A DNA stretch of 64,000 nucleotides from Clostridiales bacterium (GCA_017569285.1 CP069419.1:2790001-2854000), one strand, 5' to 3'. Shown: positions 1-9,534, counted from the stretch's first letter. Notes: generated from the sequence alone by a model not told the origin. A program made the numbers and translations.

Positions 1-54
1 TTGGCCTGCGTGCTGCTGTGGAACATTTTTTCAGACAAGGAGAATGAAGTATGA
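1..54 (+). CDS. 3' end of an upstream gene (partial)
   Basis: The first reading frame is open from base 1 to a TGA at 52-54 and encodes LACVLLWNIFSDKENEV. The hydrophobic start and charged tail fit the C-terminus of a membrane protein. Its stop overlaps the next start codon (ATGA at 51-54), so it is probably the preceding gene of the polysaccharide operon. Too little is visible to name it. Confidence 0.55.
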   Translation: MACVLLWNIFSDKENEV

Positions 55-1934
55 GACAATTCAGCATTCTGCGCTATCTGAAGAAATTCAGCCTGCTGAT
101 CTTTCTTTTGTCCGCTATCGGCTCCCTGCTGATCTATTTCTACGCAAAATCCCAACAGCGGTATGTTGCATCTACGGTGATCCAGTATACAAACTCTGCG
201 GCCAAGGAAGGGTATACGCCGGACGGGAGTCCGCTGAATGTGGAGGAAATCTATTCTTCGACGGTGATTGACGCGGCCATGACGGATCTGGGATACCATT
301 CCAATATTGATTCCGTCCGTTCCAACTGCTATGTGGAAGAAGTGATTCCGGAAACCCGGCAGAAGCTGAATGAGGCACTGGTGGAAAAGGGAGAGGATCC
401 CTCCTATGTAACAGATACCTACCGGGTATATTTCGTCGGCGACAATGATACCGGTGAGGATTATGCCTGGAATATGCTGGATGCCATAATCAAGAATTAC
501 TACGAGTTCTATGCGGGCAAGTATGTGGAGGAACAGCTGCAGGGCAACGGCGTTTCCGTGCTGGCGGAGGGAAACTACGACTATATGGAAAGCACGCAGG
601 TGCTGGAGGATTCCATTTCGGAAATGCTGGATTACCTACTGAGCAAAAGAGAGGACTATCCGTATTTCCGGTCGGTGGAAACGGGATATACATACAATGA
701 CCTGTACCGGATCTACCGCCTGCTGTACAATTATGAGATTCCGGGCCTCTATGCAGCGATCCTGTCCGATGCAGAGACGGATGATATCGACCTGCTGGTG
801 AGCCGGCTGACAAAAGACTGTGAGGATCTGCAGCTGAATATCGGGAACCGCCAGGAACGGGCTGATTTCCTGAAGAAACTGATTGACAATTACAGTGCCC
901 GCAACAAGGAAATGATGGATTATCATTACCAGAGTGCGGAGAACGGAACGGAGTCCATCCTGAAGGACGTGGAGTACAACCACGAACACAGCAGCAAGGA
1001 AACCACCTATGACGAGCTGATCCAGGAATACGTGAACCTGAACATCGATGTCCAGCAGAAAACAATCGAAAAGGCGCACAAGGAATACCTGCTGTCTGTA
1101 TTCGAAACCGTACACCGCACATCGGGACAGAAAACATTCAGCCCCGAAGAAATTCGTGAAAAGATCGCTCACTGTGCGGAACTGGCGACTAAATACTATC
1201 AGTATGTGGAAAACACAGGACGCGAACTGAACCGCCAGCTGAGCGCAAATTACCTGGCGATGATCAGCAGCATCAACGTCCAGCCAACGGTGAACATCAA
1301 GTTGTACCTTGCGCTGGCCATCGTACTGTTTGTGCTGGTGGGCGGCATCGGAGCTGTACTGCTGGGAAGAGCACTGGACTTTATCGACTATTTCCGGTAT
1401 GTGGACAAGACGGTTCAGATTCCGAACCGGGCCAGGTGCGACGCATATATCGGCGAACTGTCAGACAAGCTCCTGGATGAGAATTTTTCCTGTGTGGCCA
1501 TGAAGATGGATTCCCTGAGCAGCCTGTCCAATGAATACGGACGGGCAGCCGGCGATGAAGCCCTGAAGGACTTTGCGGCGATCCTGAAGAGCTACGGCGA
1601 CCTGTACGGATTTGTAGGGCATAACGGCAGCGGCGTTTTCTATGCTTTCTTCCCGAAGTGCCCGCCGGATAAGCTGGATGTGATCCTGAAAGCAATCGGA
1701 CGCCAGGTTGAGAAGTATAACAACATGAAACCGGGACATACGGTTCACTATATTTGCGGCAAAGCCGTTTCAAGCGCGGACCATATCTTTGAAATCCGGG
1801 ATCTGCTCCGGCTTGCCCTGCAAAGGATGCATTCCGGGCAGAATGGCTCTGATTCAGAGACCGCTTCCGGGAAGAACGTGCCGGAGGACGCACAAAGTTG
1901 CAGCAAAGACAGGAAAAACGGGGAGAAATCATGA
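51..1934 (+). CDS. Polysaccharide chain-length-type membrane protein with degenerate GGDEF domain
   Basis: A 627-residue protein with one membrane segment near residues 14-30, a long, mostly helical, charged extracytoplasmic region, and a second membrane segment near 418-440. This is the layout of Wzz/polysaccharide copolymerase proteins, which set polymer length. After the second segment comes about 170 residues resembling a GGDEF domain (for example the stretch SLSNEYGRAAGDEALKDFA). The signature loop reads GHNGSG near residues 523-528 instead of GGDEF, so diguanylate cyclase activity is unlikely; nucleotide binding or a structural role is possible. It overlaps the previous gene by ATGA and the next gene likewise, placing it inside the polysaccharide operon. 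The Wzz-like assignment rests on topology and context; the degenerate GGDEF call on sequence pattern. Confidence 0.72.
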   Translation: MRQFSILRYLKKFSLLIFLLSAIGSLLIYFYAKSQQRYVASTVIQYTNSAAKEGYTPDGSPLNVEEIYSSTVIDAAMTDLGYHSNIDSVRSNCYVEEVIPETRQKLNEALVEKGEDPSYVTDTYRVYFVGDNDTGEDYAWNMLDAIIKNYYEFYAGKYVEEQLQGNGVSVLAEGNYDYMESTQVLEDSISEMLDYLLSKREDYPYFRSVETGYTYNDLYRIYRLLYNYEIPGLYAAILSDAETDDIDLLVSRLTKDCEDLQLNIGNRQERADFLKKLIDNYSARNKEMMDYHYQSAENGTESILKDVEYNHEHSSKETTYDELIQEYVNLNIDVQQKTIEKAHKEYLLSVFETVHRTSGQKTFSPEEIREKIAHCAELATKYYQYVENTGRELNRQLSANYLAMISSINVQPTVNIKLYLALAIVLFVLVGGIGAVLLGRALDFIDYFRYVDKTVQIPNRARCDAYIGELSDKLLDENFSCVAMKMDSLSSLSNEYGRAAGDEALKDFAAILKSYGDLYGFVGHNGSGVFYAFFPKCPPDKLDVILKAIGRQVEKYNNMKPGHTVHYICGKAVSSADHIFEIRDLLRLALQRMHSGQNGSDSETASGKNVPEDAQSCSKDRKNGEKS

Positions 1935-3292
1935 CGAGCGATAAACTCCTGCTGAACGGTGACGGCAGCAGGATGCAGCAGACAGCGAGCGGGAAATGTC
2001 CTGTATTTGTGGCATTTCTCGCTGTTGCCTGCACCGTTCTTGCCGGCCTCGGAGACTGGAAAACCCTTAATGATACATACGGGGCGCTTCCGAAAGTCAT
2101 CGTGCTCGGAACGATTGTATGCGCTTTTCTGTATTTTCTTGTGACCGCTGATTTCGCGAAGCTCAGGAAGGCACTGGGGTATTTCCCGATATTCCTGCTG
2201 ATGATCGCTGTTTATACCCTGGTCAGCCTGTACATATGGATCACGGATCTGTCCCAGGCGGCATCCATCAGCCGGGCAGGGCAGAAGATCCTGTTCCAGA
2301 CGATTATCATCATCTACTGTGTTTTCATGTGTTACCTGTTTGAAGACAGGGCAGTCAATTACATGTTCTTCGGCATGTGCGCCGCAAACACGGCCATCAT
2401 CCTGCTGGAAATGCCCAAGTACGGTTTCGCGGAGAGCATTTCATCCGTAGTGACATGCCTTGTCACCTTCGGGGAAGCGGAAGGGTTTGTCCGCGCACTG
2501 GAAATCCATGATATCACTTTCCTGTTCGGGCAGTTTTTCATTTACTATATGATGTTTGCACCGAAAAGCTCGAAACCGGAGAGACGCATCCGGCGCTGGG
2601 GTGTGATCCTTTCCGTCTTCTTCATGCTGGTGGGACTGAAACGCAGCGTCCTGCCGGCGGTGATTCTTGTATGCGTGTTTGTAAAGCTGGTCCGAAAAGC
2701 CAGAAGACCGGGAAAGTGTGTGATGGCAACGGGAATCAGCCTGTTCCTGTTTTTCTATCTCTACCTCTATCTGACGCGGAACGGCATCCTGGTATCTTTT
2801 CTCGAATCGCTCGGTGTTGACATGATGGGCCGCGACGTCCTGTGGAAGCTGCCCAATGACTACTATGAGCTTTCCCTGTTCTGGAAGGGACTGGGCTTTG
2901 AGGGCGTGACCGACCTGGTGAATATATGGTACAGCAACGGACTGATCAATCATCCGTTTCCGCTTCACAATGATATCCTGAGGATCTTTATTGAACTCGG
3001 CGCGCTGGGATTCACCCTGTGGGCGGGTATCAATTACATCCTGTATCCTTCTTACTGGATGAAGCAGCATGATACGGAAACGGGATTGCTGTATATCGCG
3101 ATCCTGGCCTATATGTCCGTAACGTACCTGACGGATAATACCGCCTTCTATTTCTGGAGCTGTATCGGTCTGAAACTGATTCCAATGAGTTACAGCTACC
3201 AGATCCGCGAACCCCTGAAACAGGTGCAGTGGAAAGCGCCAACGCCGAATGAAGCGATGAATGAAATCCGGCTGATTGAGATGGGAGAATAA
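1931..3292 (+). CDS. O-antigen ligase/polymerase-like (Wzy-type) membrane protein
   Basis: A multi-spanning membrane protein of 453 residues. The ATG at 1931 overlaps the preceding stop (ATGA) and follows a purine-rich site, so it is preferred to the in-frame ATG at 1898. Hydrophobic segments run through most of the protein. Near the C-terminus is a large loop followed by HPFPLHNDILRIFIELG and further membrane segments; this His-containing loop with a following ELG is typical of Wzy/WaaL-type polymerases and ligases. The inferred role is joining lipid-linked repeat units at the outer face of the cytoplasmic membrane. The neighbours (chain-length protein before it, transferases and flippase after it) support a Wzy-dependent pathway. 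Low sequence conservation in this family limits certainty. Confidence 0.75.
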   Translation: MTSDKLLLNGDGSRMQQTASGKCPVFVAFLAVACTVLAGLGDWKTLNDTYGALPKVIVLGTIVCAFLYFLVTADFAKLRKALGYFPIFLLMIAVYTLVSLYIWITDLSQAASISRAGQKILFQTIIIIYCVFMCYLFEDRAVNYMFFGMCAANTAIILLEMPKYGFAESISSVVTCLVTFGEAEGFVRALEIHDITFLFGQFFIYYMMFAPKSSKPERRIRRWGVILSVFFMLVGLKRSVLPAVILVCVFVKLVRKARRPGKCVMATGISLFLFFYLYLYLTRNGILVSFLESLGVDMMGRDVLWKLPNDYYELSLFWKGLGFEGVTDLVNIWYSNGLINHPFPLHNDILRIFIELGALGFTLWAGINYILYPSYWMKQHDTETGLLYIAILAYMSVTYLTDNTAFYFWSCIGLKLIPMSYSYQIREPLKQVQWKAPTPNEAMNEIRLIEMGE

Positions 3293-3298
3293 TGGGAA

Positions 3299-4483
3299 AT
3301 GCTGCACATACTGAAGCGGCTGCCGGCTTATCTGAAGGGCGTGCTTCTCCTGACGCTGCTGCGGCCCGTCGCCGCGGTACTGAGGAAAACGAACAAAGCG
3401 TACCGCCAACTCTGGCTGGTAATGGAACGTGGGTATGACGCCCGGGATAACGGATACTGGTTCTTCCGCTACCTGCGGGAACAACAGCCGCAGGTCAACG
3501 CGTGCTTTGTCATCGATCCGGAAAGTCCGGATTACGGGAAGGTATCACAGCTCGGTCGGACTGTCCGGTGGAGATCGCTGAAGCACTACCTGATGTACCT
3601 GGCTGCTGATATGCTGATCGGTACTCATGTGCAGCCGGCTTCTCCGGACCTGGTTACGTTTTATCACCTGCGCCAGATCGGGATTCGGCCGCGGGGGAAA
3701 CAAGCTTTCCTGCAGCACGGAATCATCGGAAACAAAATGAAGATGATGACATATCCCGGCCTGAAGGTTGACTTTTTCGCCAGTGGGGGCAGGATGGAAT
3801 ATGATTACCTCGTATCCGAATACGGTTTTCCGGAAGGCGTGATTCAATACACGGGATTATGCCGCTATGACAACCTCATTCGGGGTAACAAGCCTTCCAA
3901 TGAAATCCTGGTTATGCCAACCTGGCGAGGGTCAGACTATCCCAGGGGAGAGCAGTTTTACGGAACGGAATTTTACCGGCATTTTCAGTCCCTGCTGAGA
4001 AATTCCCGCCTGATCCGTCTCCTGGAGGAGCGGGATCTCAGGCTGATTTTCTATCCCCACATTGAGCTTCAGAATGAACTGGACAAGTTCAAACCTGCGT
4101 CGGAACGGATCATTCTGGCCAGCTGGCGGGATTATGACGTCCAGACACTGCTGATGCGCTGCAGCCTGCTGATTACGGATTATTCCAGCGTGTTTTTCGA
4201 TGCGGGATATATGGAAAAACCGGTGATTTATTACCAGTTTGATCCGGAGGATTTCCGAAAATACCATTATCAGGAAGGTTACTTTTCCGCGGAAAAGCAC
4301 GGCTTCGGTCCTGTTTCCGGAACAGAGGAGGCACTGGTGGACGCCGTATATGAATGTGCCGGGAACGGTTTCCGGATGGAGGAAGAATACCGGAAACGCT
4401 TGGGAGCATTTTTCCCGGTCCGGGATGAGAAAAACTGCGAGCGGACGTACCGGATCCTCTGCCGTATGAGCGGGGAAAAATGA
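3299..4483 (+). CDS. CDP-glycerol glycerophosphotransferase family protein (TagB/TagF-like)
   Basis: A 394-residue protein without membrane segments apart from a moderately hydrophobic N-terminus. The family's conserved blocks are visible: QHGIIGNK near residue 138, MPTWRG near residue 202, FYPHIELQ near 252, and LLITDYSSVFFDAGYMEKPVIYY near 288-310. These enzymes transfer glycerol- or ribitol-phosphate from a CDP-activated donor in teichoic acid synthesis. Here the gene sits inside an exopolysaccharide operon and is single-domain, so decoration of the repeat unit with a polyol phosphate is more likely than synthesis of a full teichoic acid chain. The exact donor and acceptor cannot be read from the sequence. 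It starts 6 bases after the polymerase gene. Confidence 0.85.
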   Translation: MLHILKRLPAYLKGVLLLTLLRPVAAVLRKTNKAYRQLWLVMERGYDARDNGYWFFRYLREQQPQVNACFVIDPESPDYGKVSQLGRTVRWRSLKHYLMYLAADMLIGTHVQPASPDLVTFYHLRQIGIRPRGKQAFLQHGIIGNKMKMMTYPGLKVDFFASGGRMEYDYLVSEYGFPEGVIQYTGLCRYDNLIRGNKPSNEILVMPTWRGSDYPRGEQFYGTEFYRHFQSLLRNSRLIRLLEERDLRLIFYPHIELQNELDKFKPASERIILASWRDYDVQTLLMRCSLLITDYSSVFFDAGYMEKPVIYYQFDPEDFRKYHYQEGYFSAEKHGFGPVSGTEEALVDAVYECAGNGFRMEEEYRKRLGAFFPVRDEKNCERTYRILCRMSGEK

Positions 4484-4531
4484 CAGGAAATGGGCGCCGC
4501 GCCCCAAACAGCGGCAGGAGGAATCGGAAAG

Positions 4532-5668
4532 ATGCTTCGTGTGCTGCATTCCGTCAGCAATATGGCACGTGCAGGAATCGAAACCATGCTGATGAACTAT
4601 TACCGGGAGATCGATCGGAGCCGTATCCAGTTTGACTTCCTGGCCAATAAACCGGTGCCGGGAGAATATGATGAAGAGATCCGCAGCATGGGTGGACGGG
4701 TGTTTGTCAGCCCCGGCCTGAACCCGGTGCATTATCCCCGGTACAGGCGTTACGTGGCAGAGCTCCTGCATGAAAATCCCGATATCCGGATTGTTCATGC
4801 GCACAATGAAGCCATGGGGTATTACGCGCTCCAAAGCGCAAAAGACGCCGGGATCCGGGTCCGGATTGCGCATGCGCACAACACGCAGATTATCCGCGAT
4901 TACAAGTATCCGCTGAAGATGGTCTGCAAGCAGCTGCTTCCCGGTGCGGCAACGGATTACTGGAGCTGCGGCAGGGACGCGGGGATATATTATTACGGGG
5001 AAAAACGGTGGAATGAATCCGGTGTGATCCTGCATAACGCGATCGACGTGGAAAGGTTCGGGTTTCGGCCGGACGTCCGTGAACGGCAGCGGCAGAAGTA
5101 TGGACTGCAGGACTGTTTTGTGATTGGGCATGTGGGAAGGTTCAACGTCCAGAAGAACCACAGCCGGCTGCTGGATATTTTTGCGGCCGTGGCCAGGGAC
5201 GTTCCGGAAGCCCGTCTCGTGCTGATCGGCACCGGCGAGCTGGAACAGGCCATGAAGGAAAAGGCGAACAGCCTTGGAATCATGGACAAAACGATCTTTG
5301 CGGGACAGATGGCGGATGTCAGCGAATGGTATCAGGCAATGGACTGCTTCATACTTCCTTCGCTGTTTGAAGGACTTCCGGTGGTCGGCATCGAGGCGCA
5401 GGCAGCCGGGCTTCCGTGCGTGTTCTCGGACCGGGTGACCGACGAGGTCCTGCTCTCCCCGGAAGCGTGCAGGATTTCCCTCGGCACGGATGACGCGGAA
5501 TGGGCTGGGCGGATTGCCGCGGCAAGGCACCCGGAAACGAACCGGGCGCAGGGAATGGAAACTGTCCGCCGGGCAGGGTACGATATCCATACGGAAGCGC
5601 GGAAGCTTCAGGAGACCTACCTGGAGATGGAAGCTCGCGCGTATTCCGCAGCACAGCCGGAAGCCTGA
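4532..5668 (+). CDS. Glycosyltransferase family 4 (GT-B fold)
   Basis: A 378-residue glycosyltransferase. The ATG at 4532 is chosen because AGGAGGAA lies about 8 bases upstream and the protein then begins MLRVLHSVSNMARAGIETML, the usual GT4 N-terminus; the frame extends further upstream to 4490 without a good site. The C-terminal half has the nucleotide-sugar-binding features of GT4: GHVGRFNVQKNH, FAGQMADVSEWYQAMDCFILPS and the E-x7-E motif in FEGLPVVGIEAQ. It probably adds one sugar to the lipid-linked repeat unit on the cytoplasmic side of the membrane. Donor and acceptor specificity are not predictable. It lies 48 bases downstream of the CDP-glycerol-type transferase. Confidence 0.88.
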   Translation: MLRVLHSVSNMARAGIETMLMNYYREIDRSRIQFDFLANKPVPGEYDEEIRSMGGRVFVSPGLNPVHYPRYRRYVAELLHENPDIRIVHAHNEAMGYYALQSAKDAGIRVRIAHAHNTQIIRDYKYPLKMVCKQLLPGAATDYWSCGRDAGIYYYGEKRWNESGVILHNAIDVERFGFRPDVRERQRQKYGLQDCFVIGHVGRFNVQKNHSRLLDIFAAVARDVPEARLVLIGTGELEQAMKEKANSLGIMDKTIFAGQMADVSEWYQAMDCFILPSLFEGLPVVGIEAQAAGLPCVFSDRVTDEVLLSPEACRISLGTDDAEWAGRIAAARHPETNRAQGMETVRRAGYDIHTEARKLQETYLEMEARAYSAAQPEA

Positions 5669-5711
5669 CGGACCGGCCGCCCGTCTGCTGTGAAAGGACG
5701 GAGTGATCAGA

Positions 5712-6854
5712 ATGCAAAAGACAGCCAAACGGATCGCGATTATCGGGCACAAATTCATCCCTTCCCGGGACGGCGGGGTGGAGGTTGTCGTGAGCAACCT
5801 TGCGCCGCATCTCGCAGAGATCGGATATGACGTGACCTGCTATAACAGAACCGACCGGCAGCACAGGGAGCTCCGGAAACAAGGGGCGCTGCCGCGGGAA
5901 TACCGGGGGGTGCGCCTGATCTGGACGCCGACGGTGGACCGCCGCGGGCTGGCTGCCGTCACTTCCTCGGCCCTTGCGACGGTAAGGGCGGCATTCGGCC
6001 GGTATGACCTGGTGCATTTCCATGCGGAAGGGCCGTGCGTTTTCTGCGGACTACCGAGGCTGACGGGCAGGAAGGTTGTGGTGACGGTCCACGGGCTGGA
6101 CCATATGCGCGAGAAATGGGGAAAGTTCGCTTCCGCGTATATCCTGCTGGGAGAGAAAGCGGCGGTCCGCCATGCGCACCGCATCATCGTGCTGAACAGC
6201 AGCATGCAGGAATACTTCCTCCGGGAATACGGACGGGAAACGGTGCTGATTCCCAATGGCGTTGAACCGGCGGAGATCCGGCCGGCCTGCGAAATCACCG
6301 GGCAGTACGGGCTGGCCTCCCGGGAATATATCCTTTACCTGGGCCGACTGGATCCGGGGAAGGGAATCCACTACCTCATTGAAGCATACCGGAAGCTCCG
6401 GACGGACAAAAAGCTGGTGATCGTCGGCGGTTCGTCGGATACGGATGATTATGTGCGGCAGCTGCATGAAATGGCCGGGGACACATCCTCCATCATCTTC
6501 ACCGGTTTCCTGCAGGGAACCGTCCTGGAGGAACTGTACAGCAACGCCTACCTGTATGTGCTGCCCAGCGACCACGAGGGCATGCCGCTTGGCCTGCTGG
6601 AGGCCATGAATTACGGATGCTGCTGTGTGACCTCCGATATCCGGGAGTGTACGGCCATTATGGACGGAAGCGGCTTCACCTTTCCCCGCGGGAACGCGGA
6701 AGCCCTGCGGGAAACGCTGCAGGACCTGTGCGATGATCCCGTCAAGGCGGAGGCACAGCGCAGCGAAGCACGGAAAGTGATTGCATCGAAATACACGTGG
6801 GAAGATATCACGAAGCAGACAGACAAACTCTACAGGGAACTCCTGGACGGCTGA
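5712..6854 (+). CDS. Glycosyltransferase family 4 (GT-B fold)
   Basis: A 380-residue retaining-type glycosyltransferase. The ATG at 5712 has GGACGGAG about 8 bases upstream; a GTG at 5703 is the alternative start. The N-terminus has the glycine-rich acceptor-domain loop (FIPSRDGGVEVVVSNLA). The C-terminal domain shows YLGRLDPGKGIHYLIEAY, VIVGGSSDTDDY, FTGFLQG and the E-x7-E signature in HEGMPLGLLEAMNYG. It is predicted to be a cytoplasmic enzyme in repeat-unit assembly. It is followed by a 74-base gap with a GC-rich hairpin (arms 6867-6874 and 6877-6884) but no T-run, so transcription probably continues into the flippase gene. Confidence 0.88.
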   Translation: MQKTAKRIAIIGHKFIPSRDGGVEVVVSNLAPHLAEIGYDVTCYNRTDRQHRELRKQGALPREYRGVRLIWTPTVDRRGLAAVTSSALATVRAAFGRYDLVHFHAEGPCVFCGLPRLTGRKVVVTVHGLDHMREKWGKFASAYILLGEKAAVRHAHRIIVLNSSMQEYFLREYGRETVLIPNGVEPAEIRPACEITGQYGLASREYILYLGRLDPGKGIHYLIEAYRKLRTDKKLVIVGGSSDTDDYVRQLHEMAGDTSSIIFTGFLQGTVLEELYSNAYLYVLPSDHEGMPLGLLEAMNYGCCCVTSDIRECTAIMDGSGFTFPRGNAEALRETLQDLCDDPVKAEAQRSEARKVIASKYTWEDITKQTDKLYRELLDG

Positions 6855-6928
6855 GGCCGGGCACACGGCAGGAGAGCTCCTGCCCGGAAATCCCCTGAAA
6901 TCCAACGGAAAGGACCGCGGCAACCGGC

Positions 6929-8509
6929 ATGAAGCTTGAACGCACCCGAAACGCGACAAGGAATGTGGTGTTTGACGGAACGCTGGAAATGGCGAACCTG
7001 CTGTTTCCGTTCATCATCCGCTCTGTCATGCTGCACTGCCTGGGGACTGAATACCTGGGGCTGAACGGCCTGTTCAAGTCGCTCCTGACCTTCCTGAACC
7101 TGGCGGAGCTGGGTGTGGGCAGCGCAATGGTGTACAGCATGTACAAGCCCATTGCCGAAGACGATACCGGGGCCATCTGCGCCCTGCTGCGGCTGTACCG
7201 CACCCTCTACCGGATCATCGGCCTGGTGATTGGGGCAGCGGGGCTGCTCCTGATCCCCATCCTGCCGAATCTCATCAAGGGCGACGTGCCTGCCGGCATG
7301 AACCTGTACGTCCTGTACCTGATGAACCTGGGGAATACGGTGGTGACGTACTGGCTGTTCGCTTACAAAAGCAGCCTCCTCCAGGCGCACCAGCGCCGGG
7401 ATGTGATCAGCAAGGTCAGCCTGGCAGTGCGGATTACGGAATATACCCTGAAGATCCTGATCCTTGTTTTCGCACGGAACTATTATCTCTATCTTGCGGT
7501 CCAGCTGCTGTGCCAGATCGCCGTGAACGTGCTGACCGCAGTATACGCATCCAGGATGTATCCCCGGTATGTGCCCGAAGGGAACCTGCCGAAGGAAAAA
7601 CGACTGGATATCTTCCGCAGGGTGCGGGACCTTTTCACTTCCAAGCTTTCTGCCACGGTTTTTGATTCCGCGGATACCCTGGTGATTTCCGCCTTTATGG
7701 GGCTGACTGTCCTGGCGGTTTACCAGAATTACTATTTTGTAATTACCGCACTGCGGATTATGCTGGTTGTACTCCTCAACGCCTGTATGGCCGGGGTGGG
7801 CAACAAGATGGTCATGGAGAGCCGGGAAGCGAATTACCGGGACCTGGAAAAGATCAGCCTCCTGTTCAGCTGGGTACTGGGTGTAAGCAGCTCCGTGCTG
7901 CTGTGCGTTTTCCAGCCGTTTATGAATATCTGGATGGGCGAAGAGAATATGCTCCCCATCGGGCAGGTGCTCTGTTTCGTCGTATATTACTACTCCATGG
8001 GCGCCAACAAGCTGGTCAATATGTTCAAGGACGCGGCGGGCATCTGGCGGATCGACCGCTGGAGACCCCTGACGGCGGCACTGGTGAACCTGGGCCTGAA
8101 CCTTGCCACGGTCCGGTGGCTGGGACTGTACGGCGTACTGCTTTCCTCAGTCGTCTCCATCGTGGTAATCCAGATTCCCTGGCTGTTCCGCAACCTGTTC
8201 CGGGAAGTGTTCCCCCGGGAACGGATGGGCCGGTATATCCGGCTCTTCTGCGGGATGACGGCGGTGGCCCTGGTATCCTGCATGGCATCATGGTTTGCCT
8301 GCCGGCTGTTTACGCTGGACGTATGGCCGGCTTTGATCCTGAATGCAGCAGTGAGCTTCCTGGTGCCGAACCTGTTCTACTTTGCCGTTTACGGGCGGAA
8401 TCCCGTGTTCCGGGAGAGCCTTTCGCAGCTGAAACGAAGCTTCCTGCCGGGGAACCGGAAGGCACAGGACACGGATGCTCCGGCGCGGGAAGGGGGAACG
8501 GAAGAATGA
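6929..8509 (+). CDS. Polysaccharide flippase (Wzx-like, MOP superfamily)
   Basis: A 526-residue protein with about 12-14 hydrophobic segments and short charged loops, as in the oligosaccharidyl-lipid flippase branch of the MOP superfamily. The N-terminus (NVVFDGTLEMANLLFPFIIRSVMLHCLGTEYLGLNGLFKSLLTFLNLAELGVGSAMVYSMYKPIAE, quoted here only as the block at residues 12-77 by position) has the G-x-G-x-L-F and ELG features seen in gut Firmicute capsule flippases. Its predicted job is to move undecaprenyl-diphosphate-linked repeat units across the membrane to the Wzy-like polymerase encoded at 1931. Its stop overlaps the next start (ATGA at 8506-8509), which argues for translational coupling with the GT2 gene. 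Confidence 0.88.
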   Translation: MKLERTRNATRNVVFDGTLEMANLLFPFIIRSVMLHCLGTEYLGLNGLFKSLLTFLNLAELGVGSAMVYSMYKPIAEDDTGAICALLRLYRTLYRIIGLVIGAAGLLLIPILPNLIKGDVPAGMNLYVLYLMNLGNTVVTYWLFAYKSSLLQAHQRRDVISKVSLAVRITEYTLKILILVFARNYYLYLAVQLLCQIAVNVLTAVYASRMYPRYVPEGNLPKEKRLDIFRRVRDLFTSKLSATVFDSADTLVISAFMGLTVLAVYQNYYFVITALRIMLVVLLNACMAGVGNKMVMESREANYRDLEKISLLFSWVLGVSSSVLLCVFQPFMNIWMGEENMLPIGQVLCFVVYYYSMGANKLVNMFKDAAGIWRIDRWRPLTAALVNLGLNLATVRWLGLYGVLLSSVVSIVVIQIPWLFRNLFREVFPRERMGRYIRLFCGMTAVALVSCMASWFACRLFTLDVWPALILNAAVSFLVPNLFYFAVYGRNPVFRESLSQLKRSFLPGNRKAQDTDAPAREGGTEE

Positions 8510-9534
8510 TCAGTGTCATCGTTCCGGTGTATAATGTGGAAAAATACCTGAGGAAATGCGTGGACAGCATCCTGAACCAGACCTATCCCGATTTTGAACT
8601 GCTGCTGGTGGATGACGGTTCGCCGGACGGGTGTCCGCAGATCTGTGACGATTATGCGGCCCGGGATCCGCGCGTTCGGGTAATCCATAAGCCCAACGGC
8701 GGCCTGATTTCCGCCCGGAACGAGGGAATCCGAGCTGCCCGGGGAAGCTACGTCTGCATCCTGGACGGGGATGACTGGGCCCTTGAAAACATGCTGCAGT
8801 TTATTCACGATACCGTGTCCCGGCTGCCCGAGTCCCCCGATATGGTTCTTTTTGCCGCGCATAACGTATATGCGGATCACATGGACGATACACTGAACAA
8901 TGTTCCGGAAGGATACTACAACCGGGAACGCCTGGAAAAAGAAATCTTCCCGTATCTGATTATGGATACGCGGACCGGTCTTCATCCGGGGAAGATCCAG
9001 GCCCACACCTGGGACAAGGCATTCCGGCGGGAACTGCTGGCCGGGCATTATACGCGTGATGAGAGAATCCGCGTTTTTACTGACGTGCCCATGACGTATG
9101 AGTGCCTCCTGCACTGCCGGAACGTCTACATATGCAACGAACCTTTGTATATGTACAACAGGGCCAATGAAGACTCCATCCGCGCCAGGAGCCGGGAAAA
9201 CCTCCTCACAAAGAGCTTCGGCTACCTGGCTGCGTATATGCGGGAACATATGGGCGGCCTGGCGCCGTCCATTGACCGCCAGCTCAACGAATATGCGGCA
9301 ATGCTGATCATCCGTACCGGGAAGTGGCGCGCCGCGACGGAACCTTCCCTGCGGGAAGCGGCGAAGCGCCTGAAGGAAGGACTCCGCGAATCGGGTATGC
9401 TGTCCTTCGTATCTGCCGGACAGCTGCCGCGAAAAGCGGGAATCGTAATCCTGCTGCTGAAAATGCACCTGGTGATGCCGGCCGTGCTGCTGTGCGCCGC
9501 CCGGGTCAGGCAGGAGAAAAAACAAGACGGATAA
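8506..9534 (+). CDS. Glycosyltransferase family 2 (GT-A fold)
   Basis: A 342-residue family 2 glycosyltransferase. The start at 8506 overlaps the flippase stop and has AGGGGGAACGG just upstream; the reading frame is open much further upstream, but that part lies over the flippase gene and is not coding. The N-terminus MISVIVPVYNVEKYLRKCVD, the LLVDDGSPDGCPQICDDYA segment and the DxD-like ILDGDDW (about residue 86) are the GT2 donor-binding and metal-binding features. The remaining 200 residues form a family-specific C-terminal region. It probably extends the repeat unit. Confidence 0.9.
   Translation: MISVIVPVYNVEKYLRKCVDSILNQTYPDFELLLVDDGSPDGCPQICDDYAARDPRVRVIHKPNGGLISARNEGIRAARGSYVCILDGDDWALENMLQFIHDTVSRLPESPDMVLFAAHNVYADHMDDTLNNVPEGYYNRERLEKEIFPYLIMDTRTGLHPGKIQAHTWDKAFRRELLAGHYTRDERIRVFTDVPMTYECLLHCRNVYICNEPLYMYNRANEDSIRARSRENLLTKSFGYLAAYMREHMGGLAPSIDRQLNEYAAMLIIRTGKWRAATEPSLREAAKRLKEGLRESGMLSFVSAGQLPRKAGIVILLLKMHLVMPAVLLCAARVRQEKKQDG

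Noticed and set aside
3932-5797. 621-codon minus-strand frame
   Set aside because: Shadow of the CDP-glycerol-type and GT4 genes, with atypical composition.
7903-8505. Upstream extension of the GT2 gene
   Set aside because: The GT2 domain starts at MISVIVPVYN with its own SD at 8506; the earlier part overlaps the flippase coding region.
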